The notes under the pieces were generated by a model. It searched no databases. It was not told the DNA's origin and worked only from the letters and a program-made list of their open reading frames with translations. A DNA stretch of 64,000 bases from Roseivirga sp. BDSF3-8 (GTDB lineage Bacteria > Bacteroidota > Bacteroidia > Cytophagales > Cyclobacteriaceae): positions 5,411,001 to 5,475,000 of the forward strand of contig NZ_JBGNFV010000001.1 of assembly GCF_041449215.1 (NCBI RefSeq), in the 5' to 3' direction. Made by a program: the position numbers and the translations under genes. Shown here piece after piece: positions 37,975 through 47,858 of this stretch; position 1 is the stretch's first letter; every line of letters starts with the position of its first letter.

Positions 37975-39213
37975 TTAGCCTTCCTCCTGTTGCCTGTCCT
38001 CGTTTTCTTTCTTACTGGCGCGCTGGGTAGAGTCTGCCCGCATGGTGCTGTCTGTGCCTTCTGCCACGCGCAGGCCTGCGCCCTCGGTTACGGTGGTGAG
38101 GTTGGTGGCTACTACCCGGTCGTCCTCGCTCAGCCCCTCGCTGATGTAGGCATACGTGGCATCGGTAAGCAGCACCTCCGTTTCCCTTATCTGCAGCTTG
38201 CCGTCTTTCATCACCCATACGGTCTCATCCTCACGGAGGTAATCACGGTTAAGCCTAACTACATTCTCTACTTCCGTAGCTTGTATGCGGGCTTCCACAA
38301 AGCCATTGATCATAAGGCCCGGCACTTCGCTGTCTTTATTATAGGCGGTAGGATCGGGCACGGAAATGATGGCCTGCGCCAGGCGCGTCTGTCCATCCAG
38401 CGAACCCACCAGCTTATGCAGGTAGCCGGTACGGTAGACCCCTTCGGGCCAGGCATTACGGTTTCGTATCTTCACAGGAGAGCCTTGCTCTCCGGGAGAA
38501 TCGGGGAAGTTAAGCCAGCGAAGTTTAGAGACGGGTATGTTTACGATGACCCAGTAGGTATCCATACCCACGAGCCGGCCGGTATTATCACCGGGGGCTA
38601 CCTGGCTACCTTCATTTACACTTCTGGAAAGGATATGTGCATCAAAGGGTGCCCGGACGGTTGTACGCTCCAGGGCGAGCCGGGCCTGATTTACAGAGGC
38701 CCGCGCCGCCTTTAGCCGGGCCTGCACGGAATTAAGCTGTGGCTCGCGCAGGACCAGGTCGTTATCCCCCTCCGGTACGATGTCTTCCACCAGCTCCAGG
38801 TCTTTGCGGGCCACTTTCTGCCGGCCCTGTTCTATTTCCAGTTCAGCCTCTGCCTGCCTCAGGTCACTCAGCCGCAGTTCCAGTGCATTGCGGTAGTCGG
38901 CCGGGTCTATACGGTACAGCATCTCTCCTTTTTTGACATAGCCACCCGGCTCGAATGATTCGGATATGCTGAGTATCTCACCACTCACGCGCGGGCTGAG
39001 CCATACTTCTTTGGAGGGGCGCACAGAGCCGGTAACGACTATCTCCGGGCTAAAGCTGCCCCCTTCTACCCGTACCACATCCACGAGCATATCCGTCTGT
39101 TTCGTGGCCCCGCTACGCTCAGCCTCAGGCTCGGAGGTAAATATGATAAAGGTAGCCACGGCGGCTACTCCGAGTATGATGAGGCATATGATGAGGGTTT
39201 TCTTTTTGTTCAT
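37975..39213 (-). CDS. RND efflux periplasmic adaptor subunit
   Basis: A 412-residue membrane-fusion protein. An N-terminal signal anchor ([19 protein letters not shown]) is followed by the beta-barrel and lipoyl half-motif ([21 protein letters not shown]), a coiled-coil hairpin (about residues 105-185), the second lipoyl half ([21 protein letters not shown]) and a membrane-proximal domain. The charged C-terminal tail ([17 protein letters not shown]) is unusual but short. It lies between the outer-membrane factor and the pump genes, as in other tripartite efflux operons. Confidence 0.93.
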   Translation of the reverse strand: MNKKKTLIICLIILGVAAVATFIIFTSEPEAERSGATKQTDMLVDVVRVEGGSFSPEIVVTGSVRPSKEVWLSPRVSGEILSISESFEPGGYVKKGEMLYRIDPADYRNALELRLSDLRQAEAELEIEQGRQKVARKDLELVEDIVPEGDNDLVLREPQLNSVQARLKAARASVNQARLALERTTVRAPFDAHILSRSVNEGSQVAPGDNTGRLVGMDTYWVIVNIPVSKLRWLNFPDSPGEQGSPVKIRNRNAWPEGVYRTGYLHKLVGSLDGQTRLAQAIISVPDPTAYNKDSEVPGLMINGFVEARIQATEVENVVRLNRDYLREDETVWVMKDGKLQIRETEVLLTDATYAYISEGLSEDDRVVATNLTTVTEGAGLRVAEGTDSTMRADSTQRASKKENEDRQQEEG

Positions 39214-39234
39214 AATGGATATGGGGTCTATGGA

Positions 39235-40668
39235 TCAGGACTCCTCAGATTCTATTCTTGTCTCAAAGCCGCCTGCGAGGGCACGATAAAGGGCAATGCG
39301 GAATTCCAGCAGTGCCAGCCGCGCTTCTACCAGGTCGCGGCGTAGCTGTTGTTCGGTATTCTGTGCGGTCAGTACATCCAGGTAGTCGCTGAAACCATAT
39401 ATGTATTCTACCTGCAACTGCTCATAGGCCCTGCGGGACAGTTCCACCTGTTTCAATATGATCTCGATACGTTCTTTCTGCTTTTGCTCCTGTACCAGTG
39501 CATCTTCTACCTCCCGGAAGGCTACCAGCACAGCCTGACCATACTGGTTCAGTTGTTGGTTCATTACGGCTTCGGTCCGGTCCACTTCGGCGCTAAGCCT
39601 GCCTCCGTAAAACAGGGGTGCGAGCAGGTTGCCACCCAGCGAATAGGCCCAGTTATTAAACAGGTTTTCAAAGTTATTTGACCGGGCCTGCAGGCTTGTG
39701 GTGATGGTAAAACGGGGGTACTGGGCGGTTACGGCCACAGCTACATCCCTGTCTGCCGCCTGCAGTTGTGCATAAGCCTGCCGGATATCCGGACGGCGTG
39801 TCACCAGCTCGGCCGGCAGGCCCGTCTCCGGTAGCGGTGGTGGTGAGGGCAGTGTATCCGGCTCATAGGCAATGGGCTGCCGGGGCGGACGGCCGAGCAA
39901 TATAGCCAGGCGGTGCTCCAGCACGGCCACCCTGCTCTCTGCCCGTACGGCCAGGTCGCGGGTAGACTCCAGCAATTGCCTCTGGCGCAGCAGGTCTACG
40001 CCACGCACCATCCCACTGCGAAAGCGTGCGGCAATCAGTTCAAGTATCTTTTCATTGTTGGCTATCTGGTCTTCGGCGAGGCGAAGCTGTGTCCAGGCAG
40101 CCTGTAGCTGAAACCAGGTACGGACTACCTCGGCGGTAAGGGAGAGCGAGGCGGTGCGAAAATCCTGCAGCGTGGCCCGGGCCCGGTAAATCTCCGCGTC
40201 GCGGCTTGCCCGTATACGCCCCCACAGGTCCAGTTCATAGGCGGCATTAAAGCCCAGGCGTACGTTTTCACCCCCTACAAAGTCCGGCTCCGGGCGGCTG
40301 ATTCCTCCCTGCGCTCCTGCATCTACCTGAGGGAAGAGGGAGGAGCTTTCTCTGCGCACCACTGCTTCGGCTGCTTCCAGCCTGGCATAGGCTGTTAATA
40401 AATTCAGATTGTCCTGCAGGGAAGTGTCAACCAGGGCATTGAGCCGCTGATCACCAAAAGCCTGCCACCAGCGGTCGGGCATGGTGGCCTCTCCGCTCAG
40501 GCTAAACGCCTCCGGCACCTCGGCCGGAACGTCTTTCTGAACAGGCTTGGGGGCACAGGCTGCAATAATGAAAAGTAAGAGACACAGGGGCCGGTTAAGG
40601 TATCGGAGTAGTAGGCCTGCAGATGTCCTACAGGATAAAAATAACCTTACGATGGCGTGTGTATTCAT
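39235..40668 (-). CDS. RND efflux outer membrane factor (TolC/NodT-like) lipoprotein
   Basis: A 477-residue outer-membrane channel of the NodT type, with a lipobox (FIIAAC) rather than a plain signal. The two repeated outer membrane efflux domains are visible as WRAFGDQRLNAL-like segments (here WWQAFGDQRLNALVDTSLQD) and the later VAVTAQYPRFTITTSLQARS. Long helices with Ala/Glu heptads form the periplasmic tunnel. It is the first gene of the operon; a gap of about 20 bases separates it from the adaptor gene. Confidence 0.93.
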   Translation of the reverse strand: MNTHAIVRLFLSCRTSAGLLLRYLNRPLCLLLFIIAACAPKPVQKDVPAEVPEAFSLSGEATMPDRWWQAFGDQRLNALVDTSLQDNLNLLTAYARLEAAEAVVRRESSSLFPQVDAGAQGGISRPEPDFVGGENVRLGFNAAYELDLWGRIRASRDAEIYRARATLQDFRTASLSLTAEVVRTWFQLQAAWTQLRLAEDQIANNEKILELIAARFRSGMVRGVDLLRQRQLLESTRDLAVRAESRVAVLEHRLAILLGRPPRQPIAYEPDTLPSPPPLPETGLPAELVTRRPDIRQAYAQLQAADRDVAVAVTAQYPRFTITTSLQARSNNFENLFNNWAYSLGGNLLAPLFYGGRLSAEVDRTEAVMNQQLNQYGQAVLVAFREVEDALVQEQKQKERIEIILKQVELSRRAYEQLQVEYIYGFSDYLDVLTAQNTEQQLRRDLVEARLALLEFRIALYRALAGGFETRIESEES

Positions 40669-40831
40669 ACCTTACAGAAAATGGTGTATGTATAGTTAAA
40701 ATATAACCGCCACGGGGGGCGCTTGTTTTTCTCAGGAACCAGAGGTGGCGTATGGCAGGTATGTGGTAGCAGAGGGCCCGCAGGCCGGAGTGGTCCTGTA
40801 CCGCACTCAGGCAGGCAGGACATATGGTCTT

Positions 40832-40864
40832 AAAAAAAGCCCTCTACAATAAATGCGAGGGCTT
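40832..40864 (-). terminator. Rho-independent terminator of the glutathione-synthetase-like operon
   Basis: An 8-bp stem (AAGCCCTC / GAGGGCTT) with a 12-base loop. On the minus strand the second arm continues into seven T residues. It lies 25 bases past the stop of the ATP-grasp gene. Confidence 0.85.
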
Positions 40865-40888
40865 CCAAATTGTTTATGTGGGCGGGAG

Positions 40889-41938
40889 CTAGTCCATAGT
40901 GGCCAGTGTACGGTTGGATAAAAGGCCTTCGTATAGTCTCTTGTACTCTACCTTGCGCTCGATGGAGTCGATCACGGTATCAGTAAAGTCGGGCATCTTG
41001 AGGTCCCGGAAATGCTCAAAGCCGCCGGGGCTGAGGACATTGATCTCGATGAGCTTGTCGCCCACCACATCCAGGCCTACAAAGAAGAGGCCGTCGCGTA
41101 TCAGTTTGGGAGCCGTAACCCGTATAATGCGCTTCATGGCATCGGTAAGCTCGCTGTTTTCTGCGCTACCCCCTACTGAGAAGTTACTCCTGAACTCTCC
41201 TTCGCCGCTTTTGCGGCGGATAAGGCCCAGCTTACCGTCCTGCTCCAGCAGGCGTCCGTTCATGAGGAAGACGCGCACATCGCCATCTTTGGCTTTGGGC
41301 AAATACTCCTGGGCAATGACGTACCCATCTTCCATGATGGTGTCAATGATCTGGTTTATGTTCTTTTCGGTCTTATCGATCAGGAAGACATTCTGTCCAC
41401 CAGAGCCTTGCAGGGGCTTCAACACCATTTTTTTACCTACCTCTTCCCAGAAGTTAAGCAAGTCTTCCCTGTTTCGGGTAATGAGGCTTTTGGGTTTGAT
41501 CTCCTCCGGCAGCTCTTCAAAGTAGAGCTTATCGATAAAAGCGTTGGACATGGCATAGGCATCATTCAGCACCAGCACATCCAGGTTCTGCGCCATACGG
41601 CCAAAGGCTACACCGGACTGCTCGGCCCAGTACCTTTCGGCAGGCTCTTCCGTAGGATTATTCCTGATAAAGAGCACGTCAAAATCGGTGACAGGGTACA
41701 GGCTATGTTTTAGCTTATCGCTCTGAATAGCTTCCAGAAACTCCTCAGGATCTTTTTTATCCAGTTTCGGAGGGATTTTAATGCAATTGACGGATAGTGG
41801 GGTATCTGAGCGGAACACGTAGTCGCCTACGCTCATCACAAACACTTCATGGCCTCTTTCATGGGCCTTTTTCATAAGCAGTAAGGATGTACCGCAACTC
41901 TCAACGGCTATGTCGTTGAGTACAAAACAAATTTTCAT
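40889..41938 (-). CDS. gshB-like: Glutathione synthetase-like ATP-grasp ligase
   Basis: A 349-residue ATP-grasp enzyme with the prokaryotic glutathione synthetase layout: an N-terminal Rossmann-like domain (MKICFVLNDIAVESCGTSLL), the ATP-grasp core with MVLKPLQGSGGQNVFLI, YVIAQEYLP, the DVRVFLMNGRLL strand, and the C-terminal GLDVVGDKLIEINVLSPGG, which holds the metal-binding Glu and Asn. Its start overlaps the stop of the upstream DUF1704 gene by four bases (ATGA). It probably joins Gly or another amino acid to a gamma-glutamyl dipeptide made by a ligase such as the GCS2/CBS enzyme at the window start (inference). Substrate identity is open. Confidence 0.88.
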   Translation of the reverse strand: MKICFVLNDIAVESCGTSLLLMKKAHERGHEVFVMSVGDYVFRSDTPLSVNCIKIPPKLDKKDPEEFLEAIQSDKLKHSLYPVTDFDVLFIRNNPTEEPAERYWAEQSGVAFGRMAQNLDVLVLNDAYAMSNAFIDKLYFEELPEEIKPKSLITRNREDLLNFWEEVGKKMVLKPLQGSGGQNVFLIDKTEKNINQIIDTIMEDGYVIAQEYLPKAKDGDVRVFLMNGRLLEQDGKLGLIRRKSGEGEFRSNFSVGGSAENSELTDAMKRIIRVTAPKLIRDGLFFVGLDVVGDKLIEINVLSPGGFEHFRDLKMPDFTDTVIDSIERKVEYKRLYEGLLSNRTLATMD

Positions 41939-43782
41939 ACTTGCTTTAACTTATATAAAGGGATTCCTTCTCGTATTTTTCTAATCTTATCCTGGTAGTC
42001 AGGGCTTTCCATATACCTTGGCAGTACGGCCGGAGGGTTAAGAATACCCCTGGTGGTAAGCTCGCGTATAAGCCCCACATGCTTGAGGGCAAACTTCCCT
42101 GAGAGCAGAAAGCTCAGGTCTCCGCCGGCAGCCAGGTATTCGCGTACCTCCATCAGCCCCTTGAGGTATATAATGTCTTTCAGAAAACCACCGCCCTGAA
42201 ACATCCGGCTGGTGATATTAAAGGCGTGATCTTTAGAAAATCCATACTGCCCGTGGAGCATATGGAACATCTGCTTAAAATCAAGCCCGCGCAGCAGGGC
42301 GTTGCCCGCCACCACCCTGCCGGCCAGTATCCTGAGCCGGTTACCGGAGAGGGCGCCGCCGAGGTATTCGGATAGCACGGCCACCCCTTCCTGCAGGGCA
42401 TCATAATCGGCCAGGCCTATAGCCATTTGATGCAGTGGTTGTTGCTTACCGTTATAAAAGGTGAGGGCGTGGGTGCCGATTTCATGCTGTATAAGGCCGG
42501 TAGCCTCAGTCTCAGTCATGCGGTAGTCTGCGGGCAGGTAGAGCTCCCCTTTGGATACCATAATGATATTGACATCATCGCGCACATGTACGCGGCAGGA
42601 GAAACCAGGCGACTGCTCTTTAAAGTAGTCAAATTCTTTTTCGGCCATCCGGGCAAACTCCTTTGCGCCTATGGGCTTTTCTTCCTCGGTTTCTTCCACC
42701 TCGTCTATCTCCTTCAGGATCATCTCCGCCTCTTTGATCAGGGCATCGTCCAGCCCCTTATACAGGCGTACACTGCGGTAGAGAAAATTACGGCTTCCCC
42801 GCTCTTTGAGCATGGTCAGCTCCTGGTCCAGTTCTTCCCGCTTCTCATCAAATATAAAGGCCAGGGCGGGGTCGTCTATGTCTTCGATCTTTACGTTGAA
42901 GAGGTCCCGCTTAAGCAGGTCAGGATCTATGGGCAGCAGGCGATAGTGGTAGTCCACTACCTCCTCCAGGTTACTCTCAAAAAAGCGGTTGCGGATGTCC
43001 ATTATGTTATTGGGTGCCACAAGCCACAGAAACTGGTACCCGGCCTGAATCTTATAGAGCTGCTTATCCACCTTAAAGACATCCTCATCTATCTGCCGCT
43101 TGCCGAGGGCTATGTAGCTATCTATGGGCGAGGTGGTCTGCACGCGGGTGTACTCAAACATGGCTTTTTGCAGGGCCCGGGCAAATGATTCCCTGAACTT
43201 GCGAAAGTATAAAGGAAAGACCTCGCCCTGCTCGGATTTGTACACGGGAGGCACTTCCAGTTGCAGGTACTGGGCGCCTGTACGTTCCAGTTCTTTGATA
43301 TTCAGGATGGAGTAATGGTCTTCTTTTTTTCGTTCGTGAGGTTCGCGCAGTTGAGCGTCCAGTTCCAGGTTCAGGCGGCGGCTATCTATTTCGCCAAGTT
43401 CCTCCTGCAGTACACTGAGGGTGGCGGGCAGTTTCTTTTCGTGGCCCGTCAGTATAAACTCGCGGCTACCTTCCGGGCCGATGAATATCTCCATTACCAG
43501 AAAGGACCCAAACTTGTCGGTCATACATCTGGTAATCTGATGCACAAGGGCCTGGAAGTATTCCGGTTCTTCGTCGGTTATGAACATGTAGCTGGCTTTG
43601 CTTCTTACCAGCCTCAGCATGCTAGGGTCGTCTGTACTGCGGTTATATACAATTAAAAAGGGCACCTCGTGCTCGAGATAAAGAAACCCGTTACCCTTCA
43701 AGCTTTTAACCGTACTGTCTTCAGTGGTTATGCTATGTATAATATCTTCCAGTTCGGTTGAATGCTCATCAAGCTCTATCAA
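41935..43782 (-). CDS. DUF1704/QEGLA-motif putative metallocarboxypeptidase
   Basis: A 615-residue protein of the family annotated 'flavohemoglobin expression-modulating QEGLA motif'. Two motifs are seen: HEIGTH (H433, E434, H438), an HExxxH zinc site, and the QEG(V/L)A box (Q464-A468). The eukaryotic member MATCAP is a tyrosine carboxypeptidase, so a C-terminal peptide-cutting activity is plausible (inference from family). The N-terminal 200 residues form a separate region. It overlaps the ATP-grasp gene by four bases. It belongs functionally with the ATP-grasp, GCS2 and aspartoacylase genes, which co-occur in Bacteroidota genomes. Confidence 0.88.
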   Translation of the reverse strand: MIELDEHSTELEDIIHSITTEDSTVKSLKGNGFLYLEHEVPFLIVYNRSTDDPSMLRLVRSKASYMFITDEEPEYFQALVHQITRCMTDKFGSFLVMEIFIGPEGSREFILTGHEKKLPATLSVLQEELGEIDSRRLNLELDAQLREPHERKKEDHYSILNIKELERTGAQYLQLEVPPVYKSEQGEVFPLYFRKFRESFARALQKAMFEYTRVQTTSPIDSYIALGKRQIDEDVFKVDKQLYKIQAGYQFLWLVAPNNIMDIRNRFFESNLEEVVDYHYRLLPIDPDLLKRDLFNVKIEDIDDPALAFIFDEKREELDQELTMLKERGSRNFLYRSVRLYKGLDDALIKEAEMILKEIDEVEETEEEKPIGAKEFARMAEKEFDYFKEQSPGFSCRVHVRDDVNIIMVSKGELYLPADYRMTETEATGLIQHEIGTHALTFYNGKQQPLHQMAIGLADYDALQEGVAVLSEYLGGALSGNRLRILAGRVVAGNALLRGLDFKQMFHMLHGQYGFSKDHAFNITSRMFQGGGFLKDIIYLKGLMEVREYLAAGGDLSFLLSGKFALKHVGLIRELTTRGILNPPAVLPRYMESPDYQDKIRKIREGIPLYKLKQV

Positions 43783-43918
43783 ACCAATACTTTTTGGTAC
43801 TAAAAAATCGAGTTACGTGCTATGTATTACGAACCCCATACCGCCCATATGGTTTAAAAAAAGGGAAATTGGCACACCAGACCGCAAAACCCTATCGGCT
43901 TTTGGCTGCATGGCCAGC

Positions 43919-43956
43919 AAAAAAAGAGGGGCCACCTGCACAATGCAGGTGGCCCC
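43919..43956 (-). terminator. Rho-independent terminator of the multi-PAS gene
   Basis: A perfect 13-bp stem (GGGGCCACCTGCA / TGCAGGTGGCCCC) with a 3-base loop. On the minus strand it is followed by T, C and seven T residues. It lies about 35 bases past the stop of the PAS-domain gene. Confidence 0.92.
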
Positions 43957-43988
43957 GGGACTCATTCATCAATAAATACGTCTGGTTA

Positions 43989-46454
43989 TCAGCCAGCAGT
44001 GTCATTAAGTACAGAAGCATTAAGCTGCCTCACACATACAGCTACTGCTTCATTTTCCAGTGTACTGAAGCTCAGCAGGTAGTTCTCACCATTTGCTGTA
44101 CAGGTCTTTTCGGTCTCTTTTCCGGCCCGGGCATTTTCTATGCCTTTTGTCAAAGGGGCCTTTAGCCCCGGATAAAGTGCCGCAGGATCTTTTACCGGCT
44201 CGTCTGACACCTTTTCACACAGCGCTCTGCAGGCCTTATTACCTTCTGTTATCTCATTTTCCGCATTGACCACAAAAATGGTATCAGGGCAAGCGTCAAG
44301 CATGCCAGTGAGGTGCTGTATCTGCTGCCTGGCCTTCTTCACTTCCACGGTTTGCTTTTCCTGGTTTTCAGATATTTCTTCCATGTTTTTACGCATGGAC
44401 TGCTCCTGTCCGGCCATGATTTCGGCCTGCTCTTCCATCTTAGCCTGAGCCATCTTTACGGCAGTGATATCAGCCGCCAGTTTCAGCACCCCGCCGGGCT
44501 TACCGTCACTGTTATACAGCATCGAGTAGCTGCCCTGTATGTATACAGAGTTTCCTTTTTTGTCATATCGCTCATACTCACCCATTTGTGCTTTACCTGA
44601 GCCCAGATCCGCCCAGAACTGCCTGTACTCTTCGGTAGCTGCATATTCCTTACCTACAAAGATGGCATGATGGTGGCCACGAATCTCTTCCAGCTCATAG
44701 CCCATCAGCTTCAGAAAGTTCTGGTTGGCGTTGCGGATATTACCTTCCAGATCGAACTCTATGGAAGCGATACCGCTCTCGTCTATCGCCTTCAGCCGGC
44801 TGGTGGCTTCATTAGCCTGTCGCGACACTTCTTCCTCTGCCTTTTTAGTAGAGGTGATATCAGCCGCCAGTTTTAGTATCCCGTTGGGATTGCCCTCGCT
44901 ATCATATAGTATAGAATAGCTACCTTGTATATACACGGGCTTTCCGCCTCTACCATACCGCTGGTATTCACCTGTCTGCGCTCTACCGCTCGCCAGGTCG
45001 GCCCAGAATTGCCTGTATTCGTCAGAAGCAGCATATTCCTCGGTTACAAACAGGGCGTGGTGCCGTCCACGGATCTCTTCCAGCTCATAGCCCATCAGCT
45101 TCAGGAAGTTCTGGTTGGCGTTGCGGATATTACCTTTCAGGTCGAACTCTATGGAAGCTATGCCGCTCTCGTCAATCGCCTTTAGCCGGCTCTCAATTTC
45201 ACGCGCTTTGAGTGTCAGTTCGCGCTGCACCACTTTGGAGCTGGTTATATCAGCCGCCAGCTTCAGCACGCCTTCTGGTCGCCCGGCATTATCTTTCAGT
45301 ATGGAGTAACTACCCTGAATGAATACACTTTCTCCGGCCTTATTAAACCGTTCGTATTCTCCTATTTGAGATTCACCCCCTCCCAGGCTATGCCAGAACA
45401 GCCGGTACTCCTCACTAACGGCGTATTGTGGAGATACAAAAATGCGGTGGTGCTTCCCTTTCAGCTCCTCCATGGTGTAGCCCATCAGCTTCAAAAAGTT
45501 CTGATTGGCTGACTTAATGTATCCTTCCAGGTCAAACTCAATACTGGCAATTCCGCTTTCGTCAATGGCTACCATGCGGCTTTCCAGTTCTATGGATTTC
45601 CGCTGCATCTCCTCCTGCGTGGCCTGCAGCTCTTCCATGTTTTGCCGTACCTCTTCCTCCTGCGCTCTCAGCTCTTCGGTCTGTTGCTGGGTGTGTTCCA
45701 GCAGCGTACGTGTGCGCTGATTGTTTTTGGTATTGGCAATGGTGGAAGCAATACTCTCACCCAATTGCTCGGTAAACTCTATCTGATAGGGCTTAAAGGC
45801 GGTAAAAGAAGCAATCTCAAGCGCCCCGAAAACCGTGTCATCCAGCTTAAGGGGCACAATAAGCAGGTACTTAGGAGGCGCTGCTCCCAGCCCGGAGGTA
45901 ATGTTGATGTAGTTATCAGGTATCTCGGACAGGTAAGTAGTCTCCTTTTCCAGAATTGCCTGTCCGACAAGTCCACTTCCGTTCTCAATACGCAGGTTCA
46001 GGTATTTTTTACGGTTATAGGCGTAGCAGGCCAGCATTTCTATGTAGGTGTCATTCTTGTTGTCATCATTGACAACGTAAAGGGCGCCCTGGTTAGCAGA
46101 GAGGTATTTGACCAGGCTTCCGATGATGTCATCGGCCAGCTCGTCAAGATCTACATTACGGGAGCGAAGTATGTCTATAAATTTGGAGCGGTGTTCAGAC
46201 ACCCAGGTGCGCTGTTTCTCTTCTACAGAAACGTCCACCATTCTTTTACGCAAACTTAAGAGAGCTTCGGCGAGGTAGTTGCGGGATTCATTACCCCCCT
46301 CATCCTCGTTGCCGAAAGCTACATCCAGGTTACCTTTCTCTATTTCTTTGATGAAATCGCCAGCAACTTCAATCTGGTTCTTTAATAGAGTATGGTCATT
46401 CAGCAATTCATTATAGCTGGTTTTTTTAATGATTCTGAAAGGTAGTGTTGGCAT
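43989..46454 (-). CDS. Cytoplasmic HAMP-GAF-PAS(4) signalling protein without output domain
   Basis: An 821-residue soluble protein. Layout: a HAMP-like helix pair (residues 25-75, FIKEIEKGNLDVAF), a GAF domain (about 105-245), a coiled coil (250-295), three almost identical PAS domains with PAC motifs (about 296-410, 420-535, 545-660), a second coiled coil, and a divergent PAS-like domain (715-805). Each of the three repeats starts AIDESGIASIEFDL and contains GSYSI or GSYSM and GVLKLAADIT or GILKLAADIT. No histidine kinase, GGDEF, EAL or methyl-accepting domain is present, so it must signal through a partner. The near-identical repeats at DNA level point to recent internal duplication. Confidence 0.85.
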   Translation of the reverse strand: MPTLPFRIIKKTSYNELLNDHTLLKNQIEVAGDFIKEIEKGNLDVAFGNEDEGGNESRNYLAEALLSLRKRMVDVSVEEKQRTWVSEHRSKFIDILRSRNVDLDELADDIIGSLVKYLSANQGALYVVNDDNKNDTYIEMLACYAYNRKKYLNLRIENGSGLVGQAILEKETTYLSEIPDNYINITSGLGAAPPKYLLIVPLKLDDTVFGALEIASFTAFKPYQIEFTEQLGESIASTIANTKNNQRTRTLLEHTQQQTEELRAQEEEVRQNMEELQATQEEMQRKSIELESRMVAIDESGIASIEFDLEGYIKSANQNFLKLMGYTMEELKGKHHRIFVSPQYAVSEEYRLFWHSLGGGESQIGEYERFNKAGESVFIQGSYSILKDNAGRPEGVLKLAADITSSKVVQRELTLKAREIESRLKAIDESGIASIEFDLKGNIRNANQNFLKLMGYELEEIRGRHHALFVTEEYAASDEYRQFWADLASGRAQTGEYQRYGRGGKPVYIQGSYSILYDSEGNPNGILKLAADITSTKKAEEEVSRQANEATSRLKAIDESGIASIEFDLEGNIRNANQNFLKLMGYELEEIRGHHHAIFVGKEYAATEEYRQFWADLGSGKAQMGEYERYDKKGNSVYIQGSYSMLYNSDGKPGGVLKLAADITAVKMAQAKMEEQAEIMAGQEQSMRKNMEEISENQEKQTVEVKKARQQIQHLTGMLDACPDTIFVVNAENEITEGNKACRALCEKVSDEPVKDPAALYPGLKAPLTKGIENARAGKETEKTCTANGENYLLSFSTLENEAVAVCVRQLNASVLNDTAG

Positions 46455-47009
46455 GTAGTATGTTTAAAAAGTAACCACTGTCTAAGAGTATCCGGTTTAA
46501 TACCCATTGTATTTTAACCAGAAACCATTTGCGTATAGAGGGTTATACAATAAAATTATACCTAAATAGTTCAACCACCTAATACCAGCACAATCTAAAT
46601 GCGGTCAAAAAGCACATGATACATCCATTACTGAAGTGATATTCTCAGAACTTAGGGAGCAAAAATTCAGATCAATTGTTTATTTAACCCCTTGCAAACA
46701 CCTTGCTTTTCATCGCTTAGTGCAATTAACCCTTAGTTTGTATAACTATCCTTTAACAAACCCGAGGATACAGGCGCTTTAAATATTACATTGCCGTATA
46801 GGTAAATTTTGATTTTGTACTGTAAAATTTAAATTATTTTCTTTAAAAAAGACCTTTCCCCCCACCCCAAATCAGACCCCGGAATAGATTAATTCTGAGT
46901 GGAAAAGCGCTAAAGTACCGGCCCTGTGCAGGGTATTTACTTTCAAATAAGATGAAATTTCACAGAAAGTCTATAACTTAAATGACAAAGTAAGCTCAAA
47001 AAAACCACT
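46455..47009. other. Divergent promoter region between the PAS gene and LytS/LytTR genes
   Basis: About 555 AT-rich bases between two divergent genes. It must contain both promoters, but no element fits the Bacteroidota consensus without mismatches. No hairpin or RNA gene stands out. Confidence 0.4.
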
Positions 47010-47858
47010 ATGACCAGCCGTAACTACTTGCCCACCAGCCGCCTTAGAAGGTGCACAGGCAGTGCAGGTCTCCTTTTATGGCAAAACACCCCTCCTGTCC
47101 TGGCAGAAAGTCCCCTGCTGTGGTATGGCCTGCTGGCCTCAGTGCCCATCGTGGTAGCTTCCTTCTTTATTGTATTTCTCTTATACAGGCAAAAACGCGA
47201 GGCGCACTTCCGGCAGGTGCAATTGCAAACAGAACTGGAGCGGGCCGACCTGGAAATGCAGGCGCTGCGGGCGCAGGTAAATCCACACTTTATATTTAAC
47301 TGCCTCGCTTCTATTCAGCACTACATCCACAGGCACGAATCCGACCTGGCCGAGGGCTACCTGGTCAAGTTCAGCCGCCTGATACGGCTGGTACTGGAAA
47401 ACAGCACCCAGGCCATGGTACCCATGGAGGATGACCTGGAGGCGCTAGACCTGTATATTCAGATGGAGCAACTACGGCTGAATAACTCCTTTACTTATAC
47501 CATAGACACCGACGGGCTGGATACGGAACTGCTTTACATACCGCCGCTGCTAATACAGCCCTTTGTGGAAAATGCCATCTGGCACGGACTGGCGCACACT
47601 GAAGCCGGACACATACGCATAAGCTTCCGCCTGGATGGGCCCACCCTTAGCTGCTTCATTGCAGATGACGGAAAGCCGGGAGAAGGGCCCGCCCCTGAGC
47701 ACGCCGCAAAGAATAAGTCCATGGGCACGGCCCTGATCACCCGGCGACTGGAACTATATAAGAAACTGCATGACAGAGCGTATCACTTTACTATGAGTGA
47801 CCTAGAGGGGCAGGGCAAACAAATCGAACTCACAATACCACACGAAAAAGACGAATGA
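47010..47858 (+). CDS. LytS-family sensor histidine kinase
   Basis: A 282-residue kinase of the LytS/YehU type. One membrane segment (WYGLLASVPIVVASFFIVFLL, residues 38-58) and a short linker lead into the catalytic region, which has the phosphoacceptor His93 in QVNPHFIFNCLA, the N box IQPFVENAIWHGL and the GTALITRRLELY segment. No sensory domain is present, so it may depend on another protein for input. Its stop overlaps the start of the response regulator by four bases. Confidence 0.92.
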   Translation: MTSRNYLPTSRLRRCTGSAGLLLWQNTPPVLAESPLLWYGLLASVPIVVASFFIVFLLYRQKREAHFRQVQLQTELERADLEMQALRAQVNPHFIFNCLASIQHYIHRHESDLAEGYLVKFSRLIRLVLENSTQAMVPMEDDLEALDLYIQMEQLRLNNSFTYTIDTDGLDTELLYIPPLLIQPFVENAIWHGLAHTEAGHIRISFRLDGPTLSCFIADDGKPGEGPAPEHAAKNKSMGTALITRRLELYKKLHDRAYHFTMSDLEGQGKQIELTIPHEKDE

